Source: Durusdinium trenchii (lineage: Eukaryota > Sar > Dinophyceae > Suessiales > Symbiodiniaceae). Taken from it: DNA of 64,000 nt. The stretch covers positions 60,292 through 124,291 of the forward strand of contig CAXAMN010023306.1 in NCBI GenBank assembly GCA_963970005.1, read 5' to 3'. Each line of letters begins with the position of its first letter. Position 1 is the stretch's first letter. Positions 17,001-22,386 of this stretch are shown here, piece by piece. Under the pieces are notes generated by a model. The model saw only the letters and a program-made list of their open reading frames with translations. It had not been told where the DNA came from and did not search any database. Position numbers and translations under genes: made by a program.

Positions 17001-19128
17001 AGAGATGGAGGCAAATCGCAATACAGCTGTACCGCAGATCGAGAGTGGATATTTTCTACATCTTCGAACTTTCAGCTGCGATAAATGTACGACACTATCC
17101 TTAGCAGCAATGGCATCTTGTCATCGATGCGGAGTAGTATTTCAGAGCAATACAACAGATGGACCGATCTCAAAGTTTATGCGACTTCAGATGAGGCGTG
17201 CAAAGGTGCTACAAGAGCAGGGGGGCGTGCCCAAGAACATGACCGCAACAAGCATGCTTGACAGCATTGCCGCGCAGGACCTACAGTCTGGACGACCTCC
17301 AGCTCGTGGTAGCCCGTCAGTTGACAGTCAGATTATTCTTGCAGCTCGCGGCCGCCTTCGCAAAGCATTGAAATCAGGGTATGAGAATGTATTCGATCGA
17401 TTCAACCGCGACGACGTCTTCGCTACCTCCTTAACCGGAGAAGGATGCACAGCGTTTGATGCAGCGCAAGAAGACTTGTTTGCGTCACTGCAATTACCGG
17501 CACCCACGAGATCAGCGAAGCAGAGATCAAAAGGGAAGTCGGTTGTCAGTGATTTGGATCGACTGGACAGGGTTGACCTCGCCAAGCTCGCGTATATTCG
17601 ATGCGGTGTTGACAACCTACATACCTGTTTCAAGCAAGGCGTCGACGAGAACTTTCTGATCAGTTATCGCCGAGAGTTTATGTCACTCCGACAATACGCC
17701 GCCGTAATTGGCGATAGCCGAGATGAGATCAAGATCCAGGGCTTTATCCCCACGACGGACGTCTATGGCGATATTCATTCAATTCGTATTCCTCGTGGAG
17801 ACACGACAGGCATTTACAAGATTTTGAGTGAGTTTGCAGAGCAGAATGAAAATTATGCAAGCATTCAATATCAGAGGAACGCGCAACAGTCTGCAAGTGT
17901 GCAGGGACGCGATCGTGGACAGCCAGTTTCACAGATGGGCTTCATGAACATCGAACAGCGCATGGCCACGCCTTATCCCAAGTTTGCCGATTGTGGCCAG
18001 GACATGTCGTCTGACGAGATTCGACGGCTTGAAGAGATCTTGCTTGAGTTTGGGCAGCGTGGAGCACCATCTCCTCAAGGACCTGTAACAAGGCCCCCGT
18101 TGACGCGGAAGCGATCGCAGATGTACATGGAGACTATTGGAGATGCAGACAAACGACCGAGGCTGCAGTGGAGGAGGAAAGAAGACCGAGATCAATCTGG
18201 TCGCATTGCAACTTGGGTTGACAACCGGACTCCACCTCCAGGCGTGCCTCAGCCGCCAGCTCCCGTAACAGGGACGCATACCTCGTCGGTATTCCGTATG
18301 AATGCACCTCCTGCTCAAGGACAAGTTTCAGGAAAGGGTGACTCCTCTAAACAGGATGTCGGTGAATGGAGAGATGTTTCTGGAAAGGGCAAGGGCCAAG
18401 GCAGTTCTTCGGCAGCAGGCTCAGCCGCTCCCGCAAAAGGGACGCCGCGTGGTTCTGTCGCCCGAGCAATTTCCCAGAGCCGTGTCCTTCCACCTAAACG
18501 TGGCAACATCCCCAAGAACCTCTTGGGTCCCCCAACTTCACCGCCACCGTTAACTGCACCCAACAACCCACCTGCAACTGGCCTTTCACCAATCTCCAAG
18601 CCACGTCCAGCCAAACCTTCACCTCCGAAGGTCCCACCACCAAAGGTGCCTCCTCCAAAGGTTCCTCCACCGAAAGTGCCGCCCAATACAGCCAGTGGCA
18701 TTCCGGTACATACAAGGCCGACAGATTTCAATCTCACGCCGAAGCCGCCGCCGCTTACAGACCTTTACAGTCGGTTGCAACCTTCCGTAAAAGGAAAGGG
18801 CAAGGATAAGCAGCAGGTGAGTGTTCGAGGAGGACCTTATGCTCCACAGCAATGGAATGTACAAAACGTGCCACCGCCGCCATTGCCACCCGGAACTTCA
18901 TCCGCTTCGGCATCATCGCCACATAATGCACCCTTAACTGGGCCGCCGACTTCCAGCATTCGTGGAACTATTGATCGACCATTGGAACCCTTTGATTTTC
19001 CTGGAGTACAATGGCAACGCGATGACCCATGGGGCGAGAACTATTGGCCCAATCACATGGAATTGTGGGAGTGGTTGAGGCAGGGATGGCATGACGAGAC
19101 GGAGCGTTTTGGAATACAATTTCTTTAA
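5044..19128 (+). CDS. Copia Gag-Pol polyprotein with a large C-terminal extension (4,694 aa)
   Basis: The ATG at 5044 is the first after the primer site, and the TAA is at 19126. Domains by residue: Gln/Glu-rich coiled coil about 110-350; Gag-like helical region about 535-745; CCCH zinc fingers 783-802 and 863-881 around an Arg/Ser-rich stretch; aspartic protease DTGTD at D1153; integrase with H1362, H1366, C1373, C1376 and a D1407-D1468-E1499 triad; RT with D2004 and YVDD at 2094-2097; Copia-type RNase H with DADFAG from D2432 and SSTEAE near 2476. An approximately 80-residue domain occurs twice (950-1031, 2167-2244). After about 2,700 come a methyltransferase-like region, a His/Thr-rich linker, an SGNH-hydrolase-like domain, a Tpt1-like domain, a CxxC-x10-CxxC zinc ribbon (C4012, C4015, C4026, C4029) and a Pro-rich tail. 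Maturation presumably needs its own protease. Core Gag-Pol identity is very sure; the extension is interpreted by motif. Confidence 0.93.
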   Translation: MDPMDDDVPPNAYGSGFDIVPSVPNSLDAVQRHEQAVAQVAAMDPRVASEVYQEMLNSGGSVTLQEATQATLAGMPSATVAGAPTVNNLLAMTRLNVVNLNATPNDEELRRELQQHEFLLSEQARREAEIEALRFRSIYEREASESIAATKAAAEQAMLNVQQRAQQQEQSVQQMVQQHDNVAIKRLQGTLEEQREHFQQRLAQATAAHEKVVQEKNALAEEGNAFVDRMRTEHRQYVEQQESKLKAAVEAKDQARHSSAEESRIAIELDFKREQLDSSLAIAQAKIKTLVNEMEATNKQHRVDRETQEQTIVELRKDNAMLKGEMDELRRVVQSLTDREEERKEAERKAQSSSPVKPGPQYPEPFTPPARQDAHPIGQPQSFEPLRTEGTVPATLDGKPLDKGGSPIKTAMDATASVRNTGFPSMFSGTGAPAAEQATASTDRQQFKQPDPWMEYMKKSTQYNFSDDPLYKSSFNQEATKTKDDRREEGPASQVRTPQDQDLGEIIKKALLEGFKGAKSKDSDKPKAKEADKIDLPEFPSPDRYRTWRAAVREAIRSASDDPDAAFAWVLEVYAVREDKAKLCSELADPGKFRTLDTKLLAALTKVAKGELSQQILNYKESEAQQGRIVRGRQVLLMFEVHFKTSEEAGALYGTEDLLKISLDSDDLKSFLRKWESVLTGMSHVPDPATLKDLFYREVRKSRKLRFDLDVYERAPEGSNDRSYEFLINSVRRYLDRERLRTNREKISQSHAAKFANPAPHDKRTRSPSYGKRSTKGDGSNQCYEYAKTGKCKYGSKCKYSHDSSARPRSLSRESSRSRSASPSSRSSFRSSRSRSSSRHTSRSSSRNSSRSSSRGRKSDKPCRFFAKGNCKRGDKCPFKHGDTATPAPRRRSPSPAAKRSKDKKSKKDKKDKKSKREKKDKSPKASPCIQTGFAMSCLAVTATRTQKSKDYWEFSKDGNELIRHHLKPRHRSFLPTRKSCPVESSRLEDQFTMVVTDSKGKSRTIKGNWKKRPNAKQKFDWTGKSIFRVVQEKRIRFELEPEVHTFPVWKEMYRHVVNKSKKRNLFRTTEECPKSRECDTKDAILAAESLRQMLVSMDTEEPACDFLCEHSPEGPDDLCCTKCRTVVGEQVPSCARLTAMPNMVGMEKWLGDTGTDQDIVGKDSKTVNRATKIFKSNEPISLTTANGPITADEVVEVILPGLCESFNPYILQSTPSALSIGLRCLEQGYDFVWGKDTTPIFLRPDGQCVKFKLQGRVPYIDETCTPFSIPESLRTRLTKVLDSIHQFTIDQGYAMASHESEPEEDREEADEAGLDANADDGQEDEEDSDPEVEVPFDFEDVPVAGEKTEEQLRKEAKSGAHQFTHRPKNPYCDVCSEAKMLAPYGRSVGGSQHVLARGFGDHIVCDHVIPKDIEEGIEGQTSMLVIKDIYTQYRCVYPSENKTADSIVKAFKHFLKTSDIVGIVYTDNAPEMLDAIEELGFKHQTSVEYQHSTKAVVEREVRTILEGARSNLLQANMPLSLWPYASKHHAMAINIVKQLNGGDPPWALRFDNGFLGRQLPFGCLLFFWEGKYEPKRGKFAPNAKRGVFLGYNIQAGHVWRGEYLVANVDSLEYFLKEGHLKTIRTKRVALPDGDFIFPLHFKEKPILDLQDLDYQPEADDDDDDDDAPQDDGPPDPRSGAPEGEADVPEIAVEEPASVEAEPPKEKGKEKKEREPTLFELYYDPSVNPHMFPDGKPVPKGYVYDGVRLVKERKGSKRVPGFPTDLWQNLSHKQRKKAWDDYQLELEKKRKKEEAEAVEKASIEGSPSETPPAMVAAPAMPVEHNVYEPHRSDMRQLIEDKIKELTDEANASLFAAVVQLLVKPKFQSCFAAVAKVLNKKEIAASKEAQASLDKEWDKLLNKKTWNQERVKECRRVVDEARRKGEKVHIGRIFEICTLKGSELPEGNPQRKYKGRSCFQGNNVFDENSDYAIFSEMSSSPASMEAAKILDAFGSQPGYSKEQADARQAYTQAAFTGVPTWLRLPKDRWPKGWKGKYNDPLVPMLLALYGHPDSGGIWEAYFEKQIGKKGWQSVLKEIWRSVFYHPEFDALLVVYVDDLKLAAPTKKIKTAWKSISSMIDIDEPEPFNRYFGCEHREERNIKLDIKEHPFYDIFSTGKSAAAQTRTEDYWSYDEEHNTYTRHHVYPRKRRFVPVDQGLTVPCQHFLELRTTIKDNEDTEVQDDWTVNGAFNEGGWWTGKTVFQCCPNRQAEIDYPEGYAMAGKKKTGVRNKTSAKQAARAQKFTNMSDLPVVKGECMRKQVNCVYYDMHDFLSSCVDAYCDLAKVKRKDLRKASTPFHELRIARPRENEEQPEGRLKGIASRILMKVLFAARMARYDLLRATQSLASRVTKWSPDCDAGLHRLISYINCSLDMTMRGFMGDKFSECQLWLFADADFAGEYDNKSTTGTFMALVGPNTYWPINAFSKKQTATAMSSTEAEVVAANHAVRAQGLPSLSLFNYLIAMSDPKCPPQAKTRRAGVAAKPKAPTLHEPVSIARIDRELDEIRYGFLHDGPESVANVNHLQVRLGPCFTIRFMEDNQATITILSNGNSVNMRHTDRTQRVSFSWLKETFDSDQFDLINVNTLHQAADVLTKPFISPQKWNSALYMLNMVPYTYKQPKSKGNSLAVTPSRGDPVQYFDISTPDNSDNEELDQGGNALPSQQPKTKQRLMVEWCCSPNSKLGQQRAASKGCTVFRVTENEDATTRKCVEQMTQKTIQFWKESGKCNVHVHISLPCTGGCPWNNVNKDLPGGKERIQQHQKKFAALLKNADKFLEGISVVKPTISFELPSFCEYWKWKSVKNFKRKYRLVDYKLHGCQVGVTDEHGTPIKKGWTVASDIEAFAALEQLRCDGQHVHAQSRGKALRDAEGYTFKLTDKIHTMFRNLCSRVYAQPCTEEPTVHAACATTTHTRTCTHTHTHTHTCSTYHLHHSHIPHTTSTRRHSSRTKVLLRSLASRAVGASLAKHPSSGCQAMGDLTEDDLLQIEWDQYSNEPIERYLSVNHSPETESRWTKFIAYAVYQGMLLTEEGSKQHHDQLVELLRAVYPVMLYDCWVRDYIFTETMMGLTTIHPSAFGHLNVLAETQRRKAVVIVTDSILCFLNGKRSRTAYEPVQEFNVAFGGDWDFIEVKIVWGAELPRLMAEYKAAVARVNARALLNMRDPARDIPRIFGLIWWNGNDLVGRNGITPNDSTWRYEAANPDRLGTQARILGNVKLLAECKEISDELCCICGISSYLFELPSFVDIFWAEINDIIESLGIHRFQPDNLVYQSDKVDQWHMRKTQENIDRFVNYVTSIVKLSYHVNVVEASREGIAALNRVRRFKYSWDSSATVKIPESYLQLINEFVEQRNARMQQTLGKSRQFTVEEVQAYSPFETNDVSVEELKASVNLEGEDPQDVLQFINVVPVIELPEEQPALDEPMDDVATADVKVEPKVEETDADVEMPDSYTGATDEVPGPDTGIAGVNALPTAPEPDPQMAKIEAEVLDVLADDETTVEEGATGDVPMIPTDADQPAEGQASSSDPRPPLPRLRGKGQGQGTPSAAPVTGSFLEPENNDNPDLKFSGKGKGVLVRETKPNPEYKNMQVEVEEVLGRYPYPDHLLKAIGNGNIQLLEDELGRDAKQYVLYHVTGHRYYYVYEDYHHGPWEWCCSWPPHVRRGISGLLRGHVPDVSIYDPACYLPIYKLLDLAKAKFPDYAGSMNVFELISMAIYDHKDRFEFQCVYDSRVNEQLELFAAPVKIRCGQGHTDDVLETRSNEVLAVLIYCRPDHVHRYNARLTAHGNCDIPPRLYHRTHEGAARSIIASGLIPGGGAGGPKSKGNSFFSTQPLGNQKAISGVRADRPVEICFSTPDVIEAGVDLFLTNSGAVITSHHVPNTCILFATRARANAEPEVFYSRPQALDPSNIEVGVPQDDVTLVPGKVSEVRTILEGTSDATPEERTASSSAAKKEEMEANRNTAVPQIESGYFLHLRTFSCDKCTTLSLAAMASCHRCGVVFQSNTTDGPISKFMRLQMRRAKVLQEQGGVPKNMTATSMLDSIAAQDLQSGRPPARGSPSVDSQIILAARGRLRKALKSGYENVFDRFNRDDVFATSLTGEGCTAFDAAQEDLFASLQLPAPTRSAKQRSKGKSVVSDLDRLDRVDLAKLAYIRCGVDNLHTCFKQGVDENFLISYRREFMSLRQYAAVIGDSRDEIKIQGFIPTTDVYGDIHSIRIPRGDTTGIYKILSEFAEQNENYASIQYQRNAQQSASVQGRDRGQPVSQMGFMNIEQRMATPYPKFADCGQDMSSDEIRRLEEILLEFGQRGAPSPQGPVTRPPLTRKRSQMYMETIGDADKRPRLQWRRKEDRDQSGRIATWVDNRTPPPGVPQPPAPVTGTHTSSVFRMNAPPAQGQVSGKGDSSKQDVGEWRDVSGKGKGQGSSSAAGSAAPAKGTPRGSVARAISQSRVLPPKRGNIPKNLLGPPTSPPPLTAPNNPPATGLSPISKPRPAKPSPPKVPPPKVPPPKVPPPKVPPNTASGIPVHTRPTDFNLTPKPPPLTDLYSRLQPSVKGKGKDKQQVSVRGGPYAPQQWNVQNVPPPPLPPGTSSASASSPHNAPLTGPPTSSIRGTIDRPLEPFDFPGVQWQRDDPWGENYWPNHMELWEWLRQGWHDETERFGIQFL
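7390..7686 (+). other. Gag nucleocapsid region: two CCCH zinc fingers around an RS domain
   Basis: Finger 1 (residues 783-802) is C-x8-C-x5-C-x3-H and finger 2 (863-881) is C-x7-C-x5-C-x3-H. Between them lie about 55 residues dominated by Ser and Arg dipeptides, and a Lys-rich stretch follows. Copia Gag normally uses a CCHC knuckle. CCCH fingers with an RS domain resemble host splicing and mRNA-binding proteins, suggesting that host-like RNA binding replaced the retroviral knuckle. Confidence 0.8.
9127..9700 (+). other. Integrase core of the Copia polyprotein
   Basis: A His2Cys2 zinc module (H1362, H1366, C1373, C1376) precedes the catalytic fold. D1407 lies in IVCDHV, D1468 in VYTDNAPE and E1499 in AVVEREVR. 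The last two acidic residues have 30 residues between them, against the 35 usual for the family. The HSTKAVVERE segment replaces the common 'Q-N-G-x-x-E-R' stretch. Confidence 0.85.
10740..11400 (+). other. Reverse transcriptase domain of the Copia polyprotein
   Basis: The usual Copia order is visible: KGRSCFQGN, then D2004 within ADARQAYTQA, then LLALYGHPDSGGIWE, then YVDDLKL (residues 2094-2100) with both catalytic aspartates. It shows no stops or missing key residues, so it looks competent. Confidence 0.92.
11542..11775 (+). other. Second copy of an approximately 80-residue domain inserted between RT and RNase H
   Basis: Residues 2167-2244 share with 950-1031 (7891-8136) the ordered pattern DYW...RHH..PR.R.F.P...W...WTGK..F. 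The first copy lies between Gag and protease. No known domain name is assigned. It appears to be a duplicated element-specific module. Confidence 0.65.
12325..12960 (+). other. Copia RNase H domain
   Basis: LFADADFAGEYDNKSTTG, then AFSKKQTATAMSSTEAE, then ADVLTKPF match the Copia RNase H signature, with D2432 and D2434 in the first motif and the Glu of STEAE near 2476. It marks the end of the canonical polyprotein at about residue 2,650. Confidence 0.9.
13168..13830 (+). other. Methyltransferase-like segment after RNase H (tentative)
   Basis: Residues about 2709-2930 alternate predicted strands and helices. VEWCCSPNSKLG could be a glycine-poor nucleotide-binding loop, VFRVTENEDAT a second strand with an acidic end, HISLPCTGGCPWN (P2774, C2775) resembles the Pro-Cys catalytic loop of cytosine-5 methyltransferases, and TISFELPSF follows as another strand. 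Capture of cytosine methyltransferases by retrotransposons, including in dinoflagellates, is known from the literature as I recall it. Here the motifs are degenerate, so a divergent Rossmann-like fold of unknown activity is equally possible. Confidence 0.35.
13870..13990 (+). repeat. His/Thr-coding microsatellite at the fusion point of the polyprotein
   Basis: CACTCACACC-type repeats encode a HTHTHTHT linker (residues about 2945-2980). A well-placed ATG in GCCATGG context (14077, residue 3012) follows shortly after. The linker may mark the scar where a formerly separate downstream reading frame was fused to pol. Confidence 0.6.
14400..14990 (+). other. SGNH/GDSL-hydrolase-like domain in the polyprotein
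   Basis: Three blocks occur in order: VVIVTDSILCFLN with S3133 (block I GDS-like, Gly replaced by Thr), WWNGNDL with G3214, N3215 and D3216 (block III GxND), and DQWH with D3312 and H3315 (block V DxxH). Spacing of about 82 and 97 residues between blocks fits the family. SGNH hydrolases are esterases or lipases. Esterase domains are known in ORF1 of CR1-type LINEs, where they may aid membrane association. In a Copia element this would be unusual. The fold is inferred from motifs only. Confidence 0.6.
16195..16800 (+). other. Tpt1/KptA-like RNA 2'-phosphotransferase (ADP-ribosyltransferase fold) domain
   Basis: Residues about 3718-3920 follow the family order. A winged-helix-like part ends DHKDRFEFQ. 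IRCGQGHT follows with R3778 and H3783 (family RxNQGHS), then RLYHRTHEGAARSIIASGL with H3828 (family HGTxxxxxxxIxxxGL), then SGVRADRPVE with R3875 (family GxRxxxPV), then NSGAVITSHHVP (family NGVWLTxxVP). Tpt1 removes a 2'-phosphate from spliced RNA using NAD+. Relatives ADP-ribosylate RNA ends. The Arg/His residues expected for catalysis seem present, so the domain may be active, which would be remarkable in a retroelement. Confidence 0.7.
18420..18960 (+). other. Proline-rich C-terminal tail of the polyprotein
   Basis: PPPKVPPPKV-type repeats and SPPPLTAP stretches fill residues about 4,460-4,640, ending in a Trp-rich segment (WQRDDPWGENYW, ELWEWLRQGW). Such tails can bind SH3 or WW domains or profilin. 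No partner is shown. Confidence 0.7.
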
Positions 19129-19476
19129 GCAGATGTTGAATAGCTACCATAAATGGTATGCCTCGCAGTTTATGAGTGTTGAGATAAAGATCACCTTCTG
19201 ACGCGCTGTGAGATGATGTTTCACTTCATTGTCTCACTTCCCAATGCATCCATAACAGGATTGCCATAGTCGGAGAGTGAACTTTTAATCAATGCTTAAC
19301 ACTAACCTGGGCCTAGCATGTTTAACCACATGCCGAGTGAGGCAAAACTGTACATTAGGGTAGCTACGTTCTCCTTGTATAGTGCATGCACGAGCTTGAT
19401 GAGGGATTTCTAATATGATTCCTTCGTCGCTAGAATTTGATCCTCCCCGAGATTTTCCCTACGGGTAGCTCCTTGT
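19129..19476 (+). other. 3' untranslated region of the retrotransposon
   Basis: About 350 bp lie between the polyprotein stop and the polypurine tract. No reading frame or structure was recognised. Confidence 0.6.
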
Positions 19477-19485
19477 AAAGGGGGG
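19477..19485 (+). other. Polypurine tract
   Basis: AAAGGGGGG directly precedes the 3' LTR, the standard position and composition for the plus-strand DNA primer. Confidence 0.9.
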
Positions 19486-19613
19486 TGTTGAAATTCACCT
19501 CATCCCCATGGACCCCGTAGCGTTGGCTCAAGGTAGAGCAAAAGGTAGCGCTTACCGGGCTAGCAGGGTTAGCTAGGTAGTTAGTACTATTAGAGCTGAT
19601 CCTGTAAAATACA
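19486..19613 (+). repeat. 3' LTR (128 bp)
   Basis: It is identical by eye to 4883-5010, begins TGTTG and ends AATACA, and is followed by CAATG. The spliced-leader-like motif is at 19515-19532. Confidence 0.95.
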
Positions 19614-19618
19614 CAATG
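19614..19618. repeat. Target-site duplication, right copy (CAATG)
   Basis: It matches 4878-4882 exactly. Confidence 0.92.
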
Positions 19619-20236
19619 CTTGACAAGGAGCGGCCAGATTTGCCTGATCATGCCATGATCATCTTCTCAGACTTGGACGAGATCCCCAACGGTGAAATGA
19701 TGCTGGCGATGAAGCACTGTGAATGGAAGGAACCACATGATAAGATTCAGTTCTCCCAGCGCATCGTGACCTGGAACTTGCGCCAGGTGGCAAATGCACC
19801 ACCGAGATGTCTGCCGCAAGCACAAACTCACCACGGCGGTTTGATCAACTGGACCTGGGCGCGCGATTGGACGCGCAATGGCAACTTTGTCTCTCTGCGA
19901 ATGGGCAATGCGGCCCTGGTGGAGGCGGGGACCACCCACCTGAGCTACTTTGGCTCACCGCCTGCGCTGATGCTTAAGGGGCTGCAGCACGGTGAGGGGG
20001 GTGGGGTGAATCTGCCGAAGGCCTACGAGGTGTGCAACCGGAGTGTCACGGACATCCAGGAGCTCGTCACGACCCTTCGTGATAACCCCATCAGCATTGT
20101 TCGAGCCTGGGAACACAAGAGCGCACCCTTACCGAAGGAGACTCCATCCCTGAAGAGGTTGCAGAACTGCGGCGTGCCTTGGGCTTTGCTGGAGAACCAG
20201 GAGCGTTATTCCGACTTTTGGGGTCTACCTGACTGA
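19619..20236 (+). pseudogene. GT17 family N-acetylglucosaminyltransferase-like gene, 3' half
   Basis: This continues the frame of 4106-4882 after the target duplication. MIIFSDLDEIPNGEM is the GT17 donor/metal-binding signature, which the 5' half lacks. It is followed by RNGNFVSLRMGNAALVEAG, HLSYFGSPPALMLKG and a terminal acidic/aromatic tail. The stop is TGA at 20234. An ATG formed by the duplication (19616) could start a truncated protein without a signal anchor or N-terminal fold, which is unlikely to work. Divergence between the halves and functional relatives should be minimal if the insertion is as recent as the LTRs suggest. Confidence 0.85.
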
Positions 20237-20989
20237 ACGCGGTGTAGTCGCGGAAAAGAAGGCGCCTATGGAATCCTGTCAAAGCCAAAAAAACTGGTGG
20301 AGCATGACAGGGTGAAGAGCAGCAAACTACAGAGTCAAGGGCAGACAAATTACATTACTGTATATATATATATAACTCTAACTGAGTGGCTGTAGGTGTT
20401 AGAGCTTAAGAATCGAAAACGGACGCAGAAATCTCTGGTGCACATCCCTTGAACACGATGAATCTGGACTAAGAGGTAGCATCGTGCCTCGTAGGCCTCG
20501 GTCACATGGCCCCGTGATGCCTCAGGTCCGACATTGAAGTCCCTCTCAGTGATAGATGAATGAACCTGACAAACGGCTCAGAATTTCGAAGGCACCCCCG
20601 GACAGCAATGTCCAGAGAAAACAGAGTTGGGATGGTGGACGAAGGGCTAAAGAGTCCACTCCCCAATACCATAAGGTTACAACGCCACAGTGGGGTTGCG
20701 ACATTCACTGAAAGCTGAATAGTTTTGTCCATTCAACTAACGCACTGCTGCAGTGGTGACGTCGTCCGGGTGGCTTGCAGTTGTGGTGCTGTCTCTTTGG
20801 GTGGTTTTGTCGCTGGTTTGCTGGTTTCTTGATTAAATGCACCCACTACTTTCAGTCAGACAGCAATTTACATATATAACTACGCAGCTATGGAGGCTAA
20901 GGTCAGTGTTGGAGGCTGGTCCATTTTTGAACCCTCAGAAGGCATTGGTGGTGAACAGAAAACGGGTCGCCTTGTCGTCCGTCCCGCAG
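20237..20989. other. Intergenic region with a (TA)n tract
   Basis: A TATATATATATATATA tract lies at about 20359-20375. No coding signal was recognised in the rest. Confidence 0.5.
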
Positions 20990-21112
20990 TTCGAAGTTGT
21001 CCAAGGAGAAGGTGGCGAAGTACTATCGCAAGTTCCAAGGGCCGCTGATGTTGAAGGCTCTCAAAGAGCTCGCAGCCAAAGAGGAGGCCGTTCAACAGTT
21101 TGTTCAGGGGAG
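20990..21112 (+). CDS. Isolated coding exon, Lys/Glu-rich helical
   Basis: After a CCCGCAG acceptor the frame reads SKLSKEKVAKYYRKFQGP, then MLKALKELAAKEEAVQQF, with strong codon bias and a helical pattern. It may be an upstream exon of the gene at 22387-23817. The link is by proximity only, and the intervening junction was not resolved. Confidence 0.4.
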
Positions 21113-22386
21113 TGTTTCATGATGCTTCCCACCTGTTGGCCCACCGCAGGTGAGCAGCTGGCGATGGAACGAGGTCTTTTCTGTGCCATCCAAGGCCTTC
21201 TCTGTGCTTTGACAAAACATGGCACGCCGCATCTCCTTTGGCCGAACAGGTGGAGACGGAATCTGAGAAACCGATGGAGAAGGCAACGCGAACAACGCAT
21301 CTGATAGCTGAATAGCCAGAATCATCGCCCAGTTCCAAGAACAGAGTAGACATATTCCCATTGATATATTGAAGGAGCAGAAGCGCTCCCGCTCGCATCA
21401 AGCGCGGAAGCAAAGACTCAGAATGATGCAGCAGGTGGGGTTGTACACTTCTTGCACGCCTGTGGAGTCTCGCTCGGAGTTCGGTGGACAGATATGGCCT
21501 TGTCACGGGGGACACAGCCCGATGATCCGGACAGCTTGTTTTGATTCTCAAGACTGCGTCTCCCCACATGCGCATGCATCCGCGTGCCATATATATGGAA
21601 CATGATCTCACATGCCCGTACATCTCTGCCAGCTGCCTCAACACTGATCGCTTTCACTTGTGGTCTTGCGGGTTGCAATCCATTGACCTCCATACTCAGA
21701 AAGATGGAAACCAACTAAGTGCCCAGCGGTTGCCGCAACCAGGTTGCCACAGAGGTCTTGAAAGCCAAACGAGATCTTGGGGACTGCTTTCGAGAAGCTG
21801 ACCTGCCAAGGCGCTCCTGAGGTTTCGGAAACACTGGAAGGAACCACCGCACCGAAAAATAGGCAGCGACCTTCGTCCTGTAGACTCTACTGTAGACGCT
21901 CCCGCAAAGGGAGGCACAGAGCGAATCAGCTTCAAGCAGCGATAGCCTTCGGCCGACCGAGGTTTTGCAAGCTTGATTCTCACTAATGAAGTCACTAGTG
22001 ACACATACATAGTTCAAAGATGCTCAATCCCTGCTCCACTTTGCAGGCTCGCAGGCTGAGTGCAGTTTCACCGCCGTATTTAGTTCGATGGTGACCATTT
22101 CCGTGACACTTCGTAATAAACTCTGTTAGAGGTCAGCCAGCCTGCTGAACTTGTTGACATCCACGGTCTTGTCCATTGGGTGCCTTCCGAGCACTTTTTG
22201 CTTGGGTGTTTGCTTGGCAAAATGCAGAGCGAGCACAGCTTTCCAATGTGCCATTGGCTAAAACGAGCGTATATAGATAGCGGCCAAATATGTCTGAGAG
22301 TCCGAGAGCACGGGGGTCGTTGTACTGTAAAATAACCGATGTCCTGGTTTGTGGGACCTGCGTGGGGTGCAATGGCGCGCTTCCAG
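21113..22386. other. No assignable gene
   Basis: Several short overlapping frames occur on both strands without recognised domains. Upstream exons of the following gene may be hidden here. Confidence 0.4.

Larger units (their letters stand above)
4883..19613 (+). mobile_element. Complete giant Copia-type LTR retrotransposon, 14,731 bp
   Basis: The element has two 128-bp LTRs that begin TG and end CA and appear identical by eye. It is flanked by CAATG duplications. A primer-binding-like site follows the 5' LTR and a polypurine tract precedes the 3' LTR. It holds one uninterrupted 4,694-codon frame in the order Gag, protease, integrase, RT, RNase H, with integrase before RT as in Ty1/Copia. 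Typical Copia elements are 5-9 kb. The excess here is an approximately 2,000-residue C-terminal extension with unusual domains. Identical LTRs, an intact frame and a perfect duplication point to very recent movement and a possibly still active copy. Confidence 0.95.

Noticed and set aside
19616..20236. Separate gene starting at ATG 19616
   Set aside because: The ATG is created in the target duplication and continues the frame of the upstream GT17 half.
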